A DNA stretch of 64,000 bases from Planctomycetota bacterium (GTDB taxonomy: Bacteria; Planctomycetota; UBA1135; GCA-002686595). Location: assembly GCA_012960475.1 (NCBI GenBank), contig DUBE01000066.1:19565-83564 (forward strand), read 5' to 3'. Below are positions 32,203 to 41,306 of the stretch, piece by piece (position 1 is the stretch's first letter; every line of letters starts with the position of its first letter). The position numbers were made by a program, and so were the translations under genes. The notes beneath the pieces were generated by a model that saw only the letters and a list, made by a program, of their open reading frames with translations, made no database searches and was not told where the DNA came from.

Positions 32203-33753
32203 ATGAATCTCCGCCGCATCGCGCTGGCAGCCATTGCTCCGGCTCTGCTCTTCCTCCTGCTTCCTGCCGCTGCTCAAGCAGCCCAGGACCGCACTCCACC
32301 CAAGCCTCGCCAGGTCCCCCAGGCCAGGAGCAAGCCCGTAACCCCTAAGCCTGTTGTCAATGATCCGGCGGCCAGGCAGAAGGCGGCCAAGAAGCAGGCC
32401 GATGAAGGCTCCCCGAGCAAGCTGGGCAAGCCCAGCGCCAAGCCTCTTGATCCAAACGACAAGGACTACATCAAGCGCAAGGCCAAGTACGCCGCTGCTG
32501 GTCTGGGCGAGGATGGCTATCCTCTCAAGGGTGCCGCTGGCAAAGGCGCGATCACCAAGGGCGGCCGCGGTGCTGTCCCTGAGGTTGCGGTGGATCCCAA
32601 CGCCAAGTTGATGATTGAGTTTGGCACGGATCGCCATGATTTTGGTCGTGCCCAGCAAGGGGACATTCTGCTGCACACTTTTGAAATGGCCGCTGGGGGC
32701 AGTGCGCCCCTGATCATCGGTCAGGTCTCACCCACTTGCGGTTGCACACTGAGCGAGGTCCTGGTTGAGGGCCCTTCTGGAGATCTTGTGCCTTATGTCT
32801 ACGGTGATCCAATCGAGCCTGGAAGAAAGGTCGAAATCTCCGCGCGCATGAACACCGCCAACAAGAAGAACGCGACCCAGGTGCGGGTCAACGTGACCAC
32901 TAATGACCCCGTGCGCGTCAGTTCATTGACCCTGATGGCCAATGTGGAACAGTTCATCCAAGCAACGCCCACAATCCTTCAGATGGGGGACATTCCCCAG
33001 GGATCCACGCGAACCCAGTTTGTTGACGTGCGCACAACTCGTGGGGCCAAGGTCTTCCTGGCCTTTGACGAGCGTCCGGGCCTCGTGCGCCCTCCGGGAC
33101 TTGACGTGACCCTCTCTCCGGTAGCGCCGGATGATGAAGGCCGCTCGGCGCATTGGAAGGTCGAGGTAAATGTGGGCGCCGATGCGGTTGAAGGCAATAT
33201 CGGCTATCAGATCCGCCTGAGCACTGACTATGCCCGCCCGGATGCTACTGAGATCGAGAAGAAGAATGCGACGCACAAGCACAACGAGGAACATGGGGGC
33301 AAGGACGATGAAGGCAAAGTGCTTCCCACACACCAGGTCAGCTCCAAGTATCAGGTCAATGTGGCGGTCACCGGCCGCATTCTGGGGGCCATGACATGCA
33401 CGCCTCAGTTCCTGTCCATGGGCCTTGTGCGCCCTGGTCAAGTGGTGCCTCGAACCGTCAAGCTGATCAGTCACGACACGGACTTCAAGTTCGATCCCAA
33501 GACCATGACAGTCGAGGTCAAGGGAGACGGTGGTACGCCCCTGCGCTGGGCCGAGCACTTCTCCAGTACCGTGCGTCCCGCCCAGGGCATCAACGGCGTG
33601 GACGTGGAACTGCGCCTCGAAGGCCTGCCCGATGGCGCCGACGGTTCCTTCCGGGGACTGCTGGTGATTCACACCGGTCACCCCACCAAGCAAACCATGG
33701 AAGTGCACTTCAGTGGAGTCTGCCGCGCGGGAGTCGTGCGCGGGGGTCGCTGA
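32203..33753 (+). CDS. Secreted DUF1573 protein
   Basis: 516 residues from ATG 32203; a TTG at 32185 would add six. Signal peptide 1-26, then a long Lys/Pro/Ala-rich linker (about 27-128) that may bind polymers or cell surface. Beta domains follow: the first (about 135-250) is DUF1573, with the conserved SPTCGCT (176-182) after a buried Phe-Gly pattern (DFGRAQQGD). Two further similar Ig-like domains end the protein. DUF1573 proteins are abundant in planctomycetes and Bacteroidetes envelopes; their function is unknown. The stop is followed by an intrinsic terminator, so it is a single-gene unit. Confidence 0.88.
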   Translation: MNLRRIALAAIAPALLFLLLPAAAQAAQDRTPPKPRQVPQARSKPVTPKPVVNDPAARQKAAKKQADEGSPSKLGKPSAKPLDPNDKDYIKRKAKYAAAGLGEDGYPLKGAAGKGAITKGGRGAVPEVAVDPNAKLMIEFGTDRHDFGRAQQGDILLHTFEMAAGGSAPLIIGQVSPTCGCTLSEVLVEGPSGDLVPYVYGDPIEPGRKVEISARMNTANKKNATQVRVNVTTNDPVRVSSLTLMANVEQFIQATPTILQMGDIPQGSTRTQFVDVRTTRGAKVFLAFDERPGLVRPPGLDVTLSPVAPDDEGRSAHWKVEVNVGADAVEGNIGYQIRLSTDYARPDATEIEKKNATHKHNEEHGGKDDEGKVLPTHQVSSKYQVNVAVTGRILGAMTCTPQFLSMGLVRPGQVVPRTVKLISHDTDFKFDPKTMTVEVKGDGGTPLRWAEHFSSTVRPAQGINGVDVELRLEGLPDGADGSFRGLLVIHTGHPTKQTMEVHFSGVCRAGVVRGGR

Positions 33754-33801
33754 GTCTGAAGGGACTTTGTTTGACGGGCCTCCACGGCCCTGTGACCAGG
33801 G

Positions 33802-33843
33802 AATGCCCCGCCTGAGCAAAATGCTCGGGCTGGGCATTTTGCC
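33802..33843 (+). terminator. Intrinsic terminator after the DUF1573 gene
   Basis: AATGCCC (33802-33808) pairs with GGGCATT (33832-33838), and inside it GCCTGAGC pairs with GCTCGGGC around a short A-rich loop (one G-T pair). TTT follows. About 50 bases after the stop codon. Confidence 0.65.
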
Positions 33844-33992
33844 TTGCTCGGGGTTGTCCTGTTGGGGGATGGGGTCCCACGGGATGATTTTCTCGGGAGG
33901 AAACCAGGACTTCCCCGGTTACTCTGCCCCCCGTGGGCCTTAGCTCACGTCCTTGATGAAAGTGCACAGGCAATATCACCCGTGGAGAGCCC

Positions 33993-35672
33993 GTGGCTGA
34001 CCTCGGTCAAGCTCTCGTGGATGGCGGTGTGCTGTCTGAGCCGGACTTGCGCAAGGCTCAGGCACACCAACGCGGTCGTGAATTGGGCATTGTGGAGGCG
34101 GTCTTGGAACTCGGCCTGGCACCCGCAGAGAAGGTCTACCGGGTTTCTGCGAAGAGCGCGGGAATGCCCTTCGTCGATCTCTCGCGGGGGCGCATCTCCC
34201 AAGAGATCGTGGCTCTGGTGCCAGCGGAAATTGCCATCGATCAGGGGGTCATGCCCTTGATGGAGAAGGGGGGCAAGCTGGTGGTGGCTGTGGACGACCC
34301 CCTCAAGCGTATTCTTGCAGAGCAGTTGGAGTTTCTTCTGGGTCGCGAAATCGCTTGCGCCCTGGCAACCCCTTTGGCTCTGGCCGAGGCCTTGACTAAG
34401 AACTATGGCGCCCCCGCTGATGACAGTGCCGAGTTGGCAGTGGCCAGCGGCATGGGAGTGGGTGCCGAAGACGAGGAGAACGATGCGCCCATCGTGCGTC
34501 TGGTGACCCGCACCTTCCAGGATGCATTGGCTGAGCGAGCCAGTGACATTCACGTTGAGCCGGGCCACGGCCGACTGCGTGTACGCTTTCGGGTGGATGG
34601 TATGTTGCGCGATGTGGCGGAGCACCCCGCGCACCTCTCGGCGCCATTGCTGTCGCGTCTCAAGATCATGGCGCGCATGGACATCGCCGAGAAGCGCAAG
34701 CCTCAGGACGGACGCATCAGTCTCAAGCTCGGTGGACGGGATGTGGATGTGCGTGCCAGCGTGTTGCCTTCGAATCATGGGGAGACCATGGTCATGCGCC
34801 TGCTCGATCGCTCGGCCAACCTGATTCCCCTGCCGGACCTGGGCTTTGGAACCCAGCAACTCAACTGGTTCCGCAATACCATTTCTCGGCCCAGTGGGAT
34901 CGTGTTGGTCACAGGTCCTACGGGTTCGGGCAAGACCACGACCCTCTACGCGGCACTGGCGGAACTGAATCGTTCCGATGTGAAGATCATCACCGCCGAA
35001 GACCCCGTGGAATATCACCTGTCCGGGGTCAATCAGGTGCAGGTCGCCCCGCGCATCGGTCTGACCTTTTCGCGCATCCTGAGGGCCATGCTGCGTTGTG
35101 CTCCGAATGTGATTCTGGTGGGTGAGATTCGTGACCTGGAGACCGCCGAGATTGCGATTCAGGCGTCCTTGACCGGGCACCTGGTGTTTTCGACCCTGCA
35201 CACCAACGATGCTCCCAGCGCCTTGACCCGTCTGGTGGATCTGGGGGTCAAGCCCTTCTTGGTCTCTGCCAGCGTCAACGCGGTGTTGGGTCAACGACTC
35301 GTGCGACGACTCTGTCCCAAATGTTCGGAGGAGTATGATCCCACCGACAGCGAGTGGCAGGTATTGGGGCTGGACAGTGCAGCCCACAAGGGGCGCAAGC
35401 TGCGCAAGCCCCGGGGCTGCACCGCCTGCGAGGGCAACGGCTATCGCGGTCGCGTGGCGCTCTATGAAACCCTGACTTTGGACGGCACCCTGCGGGACAT
35501 GGTTTTCAGGGGGGAAAGTCTGGCCAGCATCGAGAGAGCAGCGGTGGGGGCCGGAAGTTTGCAGAAGTTGGCGCTGGACGGGGCCCTGAAAGCTCTTGAA
35601 GGGGTCACCAGCCTCTCAGAAGTTCTGCGTGTTTCCCGCGCTGCCCATGCGGCGGGCCTTGATTCCCTTTGA
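33993..35672 (+). CDS. pilB: PilB/GspE-type assembly ATPase, first copy
   Basis: 559 residues from GTG 33993, with GGAG five bases upstream. N-terminal MshEN-like domain (about 1-140), then the ATPase core: N-terminal PAS-like subdomain with ASDIHVEP (184-190), Walker A GPTGSGKT (308-315), Asp box AEDPVEY (335-341), Walker B ILVGEIRD (374-381) and His box TLHTND (401-406). A zinc-type tetracysteine follows (CPKC at 441-444 and CTAC further on). These hexameric motors drive pilus or pseudopilus extension. The segment before Walker B reads RCAPN where RQDPD is usual. First of a seven-gene run. Confidence 0.93.
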   Translation: MADLGQALVDGGVLSEPDLRKAQAHQRGRELGIVEAVLELGLAPAEKVYRVSAKSAGMPFVDLSRGRISQEIVALVPAEIAIDQGVMPLMEKGGKLVVAVDDPLKRILAEQLEFLLGREIACALATPLALAEALTKNYGAPADDSAELAVASGMGVGAEDEENDAPIVRLVTRTFQDALAERASDIHVEPGHGRLRVRFRVDGMLRDVAEHPAHLSAPLLSRLKIMARMDIAEKRKPQDGRISLKLGGRDVDVRASVLPSNHGETMVMRLLDRSANLIPLPDLGFGTQQLNWFRNTISRPSGIVLVTGPTGSGKTTTLYAALAELNRSDVKIITAEDPVEYHLSGVNQVQVAPRIGLTFSRILRAMLRCAPNVILVGEIRDLETAEIAIQASLTGHLVFSTLHTNDAPSALTRLVDLGVKPFLVSASVNAVLGQRLVRRLCPKCSEEYDPTDSEWQVLGLDSAAHKGRKLRKPRGCTACEGNGYRGRVALYETLTLDGTLRDMVFRGESLASIERAAVGAGSLQKLALDGALKALEGVTSLSEVLRVSRAAHAAGLDSL

Positions 35673-35703
35673 TCATCTCTCACACCAATTTGCTCAGCTA
35701 GCC

Positions 35704-36753
35704 ATGAAAGTCACCCACCTGATGACCCTCGCCATCGAGATGAACGCATCGGACCTGCACCTCAATCCGGGACGGCCGCCTGTGGGTAGGATAGATGGCA
35801 AGTTGATCCACCTGGAAGAAGGGGACTTGAGTGACGAAAATACACTGGCTCTCTGCAAGGAGCTTTGTGATGAGCGTCACTGGGCGGAGCTGGAAGAGGT
35901 GGGCACTACGGATATCGGTCTGGCGCACAGCTCAGGCACCCGCTTTCGGGTCAGCTGCATGCGTCAGCGCGGGCGCTACACTGCGATCCTGCGGCTGATC
36001 CCAAGTGAGTTGCTGACATTTGATCAGATTGGCCTGCCAGAGACCGTGCAGGAACTCCTGCGGCGGCCTCGTGGCCTGGTCCTGGTTACGGGCCCGACGG
36101 GCTCTGGCAAGTCCACCACCCTGGCCACCATGATCGATTGGATCAACATCAACCTCGATCGGCACATCGTGACCATCGAGGATCCCATCGAGTTCTATCA
36201 CAGTCACAAGCGCGGGCTCGTGACCCAGCGCGAGGTGGGCAGCGATGTGCCCAATTTCGCCGAAGCCATGCGCCGGGTGCTGCGTCAGGATCCTGATGTG
36301 ATCTTGTTGGGGGAGATGCGCGATCTGGAGACTATCTCCTCTGCGATCACTGCTGCGGAAACCGGGCACCTGGTCTTTGGCACCCTGCACACAACGGGCA
36401 GTGCACGCACCGTCAACCGCATGATTGATGCCTTCCCCGCCAACCAGCAGGAGCAGATTCGTGCCCAGTTGTCCGTGTCTCTGGTAGCGGTAGTCAGTCA
36501 GGTGCTGATGCCTCACGCCAGTGGCAAGGGGCGCGTGGCGGGTTTTGAGGTGATGATCAACAATCCCGCGATTTCCAATCTGATTCGCAAGAACGAAACC
36601 AACAAGATCCAGAGCACCCTGCAGACCAGTCGGCGCGTGGGCATGATGACCCTGGACGATCATCTGCTTGAGCTGGTCAAGTCGGGCAGTATCACCCCGC
36701 GCACCGCCCTGGATTATGCCCAGAGCTCGAAAGAACTGGAGGCGCGTCTGTGA
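35704..36753 (+). CDS. pilT: PilT-type retraction ATPase
   Basis: 349 residues from ATG 35704, the usual PilT size and lacking the long N-terminal extension and zinc module of PilB. ASDLHLNPGRPP near the start, Walker A GPTGSGKST (130-138), EDPIEF (159-164), LRQDPDVILLGEMRD around Walker B, and a C-terminal AISNLIRK, close to the AIRNLIRE motif needed for retraction in other PilT proteins. Its presence argues that this locus builds a retractable type IV pilus rather than only a type II secretion pseudopilus. The stop overlaps the following GTG start by four bases. Confidence 0.95.
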   Translation: MKVTHLMTLAIEMNASDLHLNPGRPPVGRIDGKLIHLEEGDLSDENTLALCKELCDERHWAELEEVGTTDIGLAHSSGTRFRVSCMRQRGRYTAILRLIPSELLTFDQIGLPETVQELLRRPRGLVLVTGPTGSGKSTTLATMIDWININLDRHIVTIEDPIEFYHSHKRGLVTQREVGSDVPNFAEAMRRVLRQDPDVILLGEMRDLETISSAITAAETGHLVFGTLHTTGSARTVNRMIDAFPANQQEQIRAQLSVSLVAVVSQVLMPHASGKGRVAGFEVMINNPAISNLIRKNETNKIQSTLQTSRRVGMMTLDDHLLELVKSGSITPRTALDYAQSSKELEARL

Positions 36754-38438
36754 GCGTAGAGGACGGCAATGGCCCTGCAACCGGGCGCCAGCTCGTGGGC
36801 CAGATTCTGAAGGCCCAGGGAGAGGTCAAGGAATCGGAGATCCAGCGCAGCCTGACCGAACAGCGCCAGCAGGGGGGGCTGCTCGGGCAGATCCTGGTGG
36901 CAATGGGAGCTACTTCGGCCCCGTCGGTGACCCGTGCCCTGGCGCAACAGGCAGGCCTGCATAGTGTCGATCTGGCCAGCGTGGATCTTGATCAGGACGC
37001 CTTGGCACTGGTGGACAAGAGCATTGCCCACACCTTCGGCGTGCTGCCGATTGAACTGGATGGGGACACCTTGGTGGTGGCTCTGGCGGATCCACAAAAC
37101 CAGGCGGTGCTCGATGATCTGTCCTTTACGGTGGGTTCTCCCGTGCGCGGGGTACTGGCGGATCCGGATAGCCTGAGGGCCAAGGTGCTTGAATGCTACG
37201 GGCCGGAAGAATCCCTGGCGGATGTGTTGGCCGCGGCCAAGGGAGTCGATGCTTCTGACCCCGAAGCCGCTGCCCAGTCCAAGCCCGTGGTGCGCCTTCT
37301 GAACTCGATTCTGCACCGAGCGATCAAGGACCGGGCCAGTGATATTCACTTCGAGACCTTTGATGAGACCTTTCGTATTCGCTACAGGGTGGATGGATCG
37401 CTCTATGAGGTTGAGAGTCCTCCCCGCCATTTGGCACTGCCCCTGATTTCGCGTATCAAGGTCATGGCGGACTTGGACATCACCGAGATCCGTCTGCCCC
37501 AGGACGGTCGCATCGAGCTGTCGATCGACGGTCGGCCTGTGGACCTGCGCGTGGCCACCATGCCAGGCCTGGCGGGGGAAGGAGCGGTGCTGCGAATCCT
37601 CGATCGCTCGGCTGTGAACTTGAACCTGGCGGCCTTGGGTCTGCCTGAAGGAGATGAGGCCACCCTCAGGGCCTTGACCCGCTTGCCCCACGGAATCGTG
37701 TTGGTTACCGGGCCAACTGGCTCGGGCAAGACCACGACTCTCTACGGCATGCTCAGCGAAGCCAACGAGCCCGATGTGAAGATCATCACGGTTGAGGACC
37801 CGGTTGAGTACGACATCGAGGGAATAGTGCAGGTGCCGATTCACGATGACATCGGGGTGACCTATGCCTCGGTGTTGCGCTCGATCTTGCGTCAGGATCC
37901 GGACAAGATTCTGGTGGGGGAGATTCGCGACCAGGAGACCGCTGCCATCGCTGTGGAAGCCAGCCTGACAGGCCATACGGTTTTTGCCACGGTGCACACC
38001 AATGACTCCACTTCTACTGTGGCCCGTTTGATGGACATGGGCATTGAACCCTTCCTCTTGACCGCGACCCTTGAAGCGGTGGTGGCCCAACGGCTGTTGC
38101 GTGCGGTTTGTCTGGCCTGCCAGATAGAGATGGAGCCGGACGAGGAAGTCCTGCGCGAACTGGGTCCGGATGCCCGGCGCATTGAGGGCCGCAAGATCGT
38201 TCATGGCCGAGGTTGCGTTGCCTGCCATCACACGGGCTACAAGGGGCGCACAGGGATCTTTGAGATCCTGCTTCTGGATGACGAGTTGCGCAGTTTGATC
38301 CAGGAGGGGGCTTCTTCCGAGGCCCTGCGCCAGATGGCCATCGGCCGTGGGATGCGCACCCTGCGCGAGGCGGGCTTGGATATGGTGGCTGCCGGTCGTA
38401 CGACCGTGGAAGAGGTTCTGCGCGAGACCCAGCTTTGA
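36750..38438 (+). CDS. pilB: PilB/GspE-type assembly ATPase, second copy
   Basis: 562 residues, same architecture as the first copy: MshEN-like N-terminal domain (about 1-150), ASDIHFET (197-204), Walker A GPTGSGKTT (321-329), EDPVEYD, canonical LRQDPDKILVGEIRD, TVHTND and a zinc tetracysteine (CLAC and CVAC). It starts at GTG overlapping the pilT stop. Two assembly ATPases of equal size flank one retraction ATPase and share one platform gene. They may power separate filaments or alternate on one machine. The sequence does not tell which pilins they serve; none is encoded in this operon. Confidence 0.93.
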   Translation: MSVEDGNGPATGRQLVGQILKAQGEVKESEIQRSLTEQRQQGGLLGQILVAMGATSAPSVTRALAQQAGLHSVDLASVDLDQDALALVDKSIAHTFGVLPIELDGDTLVVALADPQNQAVLDDLSFTVGSPVRGVLADPDSLRAKVLECYGPEESLADVLAAAKGVDASDPEAAAQSKPVVRLLNSILHRAIKDRASDIHFETFDETFRIRYRVDGSLYEVESPPRHLALPLISRIKVMADLDITEIRLPQDGRIELSIDGRPVDLRVATMPGLAGEGAVLRILDRSAVNLNLAALGLPEGDEATLRALTRLPHGIVLVTGPTGSGKTTTLYGMLSEANEPDVKIITVEDPVEYDIEGIVQVPIHDDIGVTYASVLRSILRQDPDKILVGEIRDQETAAIAVEASLTGHTVFATVHTNDSTSTVARLMDMGIEPFLLTATLEAVVAQRLLRAVCLACQIEMEPDEEVLRELGPDARRIEGRKIVHGRGCVACHHTGYKGRTGIFEILLLDDELRSLIQEGASSEALRQMAIGRGMRTLREAGLDMVAAGRTTVEEVLRETQL

Positions 38439-38525
38439 GGCCTGGGACCCGGGCCATTTTCTTCGATCGCAGGGGCCCTCCGCGTGACCTGGGCGGGGTT
38501 GGCGGGTACCCTCTGTTTCCTCAAG

Positions 38526-39674
38526 ATGGCCAAGAAGATTCAACGTAGCATCCCGGCTGGTGGCCGGGCCAAAGGGTCCAGCGGCGGCGGCGCTTCGGGA
38601 GGGGCCACCCCCAAGGTACGGGGCGGACGTATCCGCGGCCAGCTGGTGACCGACTTCACGGTCCAGTTGGCGACCCTGTCGGAAGCAGGCATTCCCGTGG
38701 TCAGGGCCTTGACGATTCTAGAGGGCCAGACTAAGCCGGGACCTTTTAAGGTTCTGTTGGCCGAGATTACCGAGGATGTCTCAGGGGGCGCGCCCCTTTC
38801 CGAGGCCATGGCCAAACATCCGCGCTGCTTTGACGAGTTGTTCTCGGCCATGGTGCGCGCGGGAGAATCAGCGGGTATTCTCGACCGCATCCTGGTGCGT
38901 CTGGCCGCCTTCCGCGAGAAAGCCGCCGAGATCCAGGGCAAGATCGTCAACGCGATGATCTATCCGGCCATCCTGACCTTTGTGGCCACGGGTGTGGTGG
39001 CGGCAGTGATCGTCTTCGTCATCCCGCGCTTCCAGGAGATCTTCGACTCCTTCGATGTCACTCTTCCGGACAGCACTCAGTTGCTCTTGGACGTGAGCGA
39101 GATCGCCACCGAGCGCTGGTACCTGGTCTTCGGTATTCCCGTGGCCCTGGTGATTCTGCACATTTTTCTGATGGGGCGCAGCAAGCCCTATCGCTTTCGC
39201 ATCCATGGCATCTTGCTCAGGTTGCCCATCTCCGGGTCGCTCATGCGACAGTCATTGATCGGCCGTTTCTCGCGTACCTTCGGCACCCTGGTGGAGGCTG
39301 GTGTACCTCACCTGGATGCCTTGGCTATTGTGCGCGATGCTACGTCGAACATGGTTCTGGCCCAGGGTATCGATGAGATTCGGCGAACCGTGCGCGAGGG
39401 AGAAGGAATCGCCCGCACCATGGGGGAGACCGGGTTGTTCGACGACATCGTGATCAACATGGTGGATGTGGGTGAGGAAACAGGCGAGCTCGATCGCATG
39501 CTGCTTAAGATTGCCGACGCCTATGAGCGCCAATTGGATCGACGCATCGATGCGCTCTTCAAGTTCCTCGAGCCGGTTTTGTTGTTGGTTATGGCAGTGG
39601 TGGTTGGTTTCATTGTGGTGGCTCTGTTCATGCCCCTGCTTGAGATCATGAATTCGATCAACAGTTCTTCGTGA
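38526..39674 (+). CDS. pilC: PilC/GspF-type inner-membrane platform protein
   Basis: 382 residues from ATG 38526. A Gly/Ser-rich basic N-terminus (about 1-35) precedes two repeated GspF domains, each with the four-helix pattern LSEAGIPVVRALTIL...RAGESAGILDRIL and LVEAGVPHLDALAIV...DVGEETGELDRML. Three membrane helices lie at about 155-180, 200-222 and 355-378. PilC couples the cytoplasmic ATPases to the filament base. It lies 87 bases after the second ATPase gene and its stop overlaps the histidine-kinase start by four bases. Confidence 0.95.
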   Translation: MAKKIQRSIPAGGRAKGSSGGGASGGATPKVRGGRIRGQLVTDFTVQLATLSEAGIPVVRALTILEGQTKPGPFKVLLAEITEDVSGGAPLSEAMAKHPRCFDELFSAMVRAGESAGILDRILVRLAAFREKAAEIQGKIVNAMIYPAILTFVATGVVAAVIVFVIPRFQEIFDSFDVTLPDSTQLLLDVSEIATERWYLVFGIPVALVILHIFLMGRSKPYRFRIHGILLRLPISGSLMRQSLIGRFSRTFGTLVEAGVPHLDALAIVRDATSNMVLAQGIDEIRRTVREGEGIARTMGETGLFDDIVINMVDVGEETGELDRMLLKIADAYERQLDRRIDALFKFLEPVLLLVMAVVVGFIVVALFMPLLEIMNSINSSS

Positions 39675-41302
39675 GCCCCCCAGCCAAAGGTCCAGGGACG
39701 CAGAAGCCACGCATCTCTCTGAGGGTGGCGCTGATCAGTTTGGTTGCCCTGACCAATTTGGCGGTCTTTGCGGCGGGTCTTCTGTGGACCCGGAGCGCAG
39801 AGCGGAGGCTTGATGAGCAGCGGGGCCAAGCTCACTCGGAACTGCTGGGAACCCTGGTGGGCAGCTTGATCGATGCGCGGGGCAACCTGCGTTCGGCGGG
39901 GCTCTTGCGGTGGGAGCATTGGGACGAGTGGTTCCGGGATGTGCAGATCGCGCACTTTCCCGACCTGGCCCAGGTCCCGGCGGTGTTGTCCACATCCCAG
40001 GCAAGTCGCCCCGCCCTGGGGTTGCAGATCAATCCCCTGGGGGCGGCGCGGCGGGACGGCGGCTTTGATGGGGCTGGGGTTCTGCTGGCCATGCGTCAGG
40101 CGGCGGAGACTCGGGAGCAGGTGACGGTCTATGGGGGCGTGGCCATGCCTGTGGTCCTGCCAGACGGCAGCGCCTGGGGAGGTTGCTGGATGCAGACCCT
40201 GCCCTCTGATGCGGCCGGTGGATTTCAGCGTCAGTTGCTGCCCTGGTTCATCGCCTCCACCCTGTTACTGACCCTCTCGACTTTTGCGTTGATTCGCGGC
40301 CTTATCCTCAATCCTGTGCAGCGGCTGGCGGTTGCTGCTCGGCGCATCGGGCGCGGAGAATTAGGTGCGCGGGTTGGGCAGGTCACCCGCAGGGATGAGA
40401 TTGGCGAGTTGATGCGTTCCTTTGACGCCATGGCCGATGATGTGCAGGGTTTCAGTGACCGCCTGGCGCGGGAGGTGGACGAGGCCACCCGGGCGGCGCG
40501 TGCGGCAGAGGCTGCGGCCATGACCCAACGTCGTCTGGCGGCCACGGGCGAACTCGCGGCGGGGGTGGCCCACGAGATCAACAATCCTTTGAGCGGCCTG
40601 ATGAATGCCGCCCAGGCCCTGAGTCGTGAGGATCTCTCCACGGACAAGCGCGAGGAGTACCTTGAGTTGGTGGGCTCGGGATTGGAGCGCATCCGAGGAA
40701 CTGTTGGACGATTGCTTCGCCTGGCTCCGCGGAATACGGACACCACCCTGGTGCAGCTGGAGGGACCTTTGGGGGATGCCCTTGGACTGGTGCGCCATCG
40801 GGCCGAGGATCTGGGCGTAGCAGTGCGTCTTTGCGTTCCTCCTCAGGCGGTCCAGGACGCACTCATGCCCGAGGCCTTGGCTCTCTTGGAAGCCCTTCCA
40901 CCGATTCAGGGTCAGGCCAACGAACTTGGTCAGGCCTTCTTGAACCTTCTGGTCAATGCCCTCGACGCCCTGGAGGAAGAGGGGCCTGGAGATCTGGACT
41001 CCGCCAAGGGCCTGATTGAGGTCCATGTCATCAGGGATGATCGCGACTTGCGCATCGCCATCGTGGACAACGGTCCCGGCATCGACGAGGCACTGGTGGG
41101 CCGCATTGGGGATGCTTTCTTCACCACCAAGGACACCGGTCGGGGGACGGGCTTGGGCCTTGCCATGGTGCAGGGCATGGCCGCGGCGCACGGAGGCCGA
41201 CTGGAGATTACCAGTGCCAGTGGAGAGGGCTTCAGCGCTACATTGGTGTTGCCCCTGGGGGGGCCAGCATCGAATCTGCCCCCTGCGGGGCAAGGTGCAT
41301 GA
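39671..41302 (+). CDS. Membrane sensor histidine kinase
   Basis: 543 residues. Two membrane helices (about 18-40 and 191-213) enclose a sensor domain of about 150 residues with WEHWDEWFRDVQ, reminiscent of CHASE4. A HAMP domain (about 213-266), a coiled segment, the dimerisation/phospho-acceptor domain with His301 in GVAHEINNPLSG, and an ATP-binding domain with NELGQAFLNLLVNALDAL (N box), DNGPGID (G1) and GRGTGLGLAM (G2) complete the protein. It starts inside the last codons of pilC, so its expression is coupled to the motor genes. No response regulator is adjacent; the partner must be elsewhere. Confidence 0.93.
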   Translation: MSPPAKGPGTQKPRISLRVALISLVALTNLAVFAAGLLWTRSAERRLDEQRGQAHSELLGTLVGSLIDARGNLRSAGLLRWEHWDEWFRDVQIAHFPDLAQVPAVLSTSQASRPALGLQINPLGAARRDGGFDGAGVLLAMRQAAETREQVTVYGGVAMPVVLPDGSAWGGCWMQTLPSDAAGGFQRQLLPWFIASTLLLTLSTFALIRGLILNPVQRLAVAARRIGRGELGARVGQVTRRDEIGELMRSFDAMADDVQGFSDRLAREVDEATRAARAAEAAAMTQRRLAATGELAAGVAHEINNPLSGLMNAAQALSREDLSTDKREEYLELVGSGLERIRGTVGRLLRLAPRNTDTTLVQLEGPLGDALGLVRHRAEDLGVAVRLCVPPQAVQDALMPEALALLEALPPIQGQANELGQAFLNLLVNALDALEEEGPGDLDSAKGLIEVHVIRDDRDLRIAIVDNGPGIDEALVGRIGDAFFTTKDTGRGTGLGLAMVQGMAAAHGGRLEITSASGEGFSATLVLPLGGPASNLPPAGQGA

Positions 41303-41306
41303 CCCG

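Noticed and set aside
33945..35387. 480-codon open frame antisense to the first PilB gene
   Set aside because: Same artefact; no motif and the sense gene is unambiguous.
36714..38543. 609-codon open frame on the minus strand across the second PilB gene
   Set aside because: Exactly antisense to a gene with complete ATPase motifs; its His/Gln/Arg-rich translation has no domain. Strong GC bias at third positions opens such frames.
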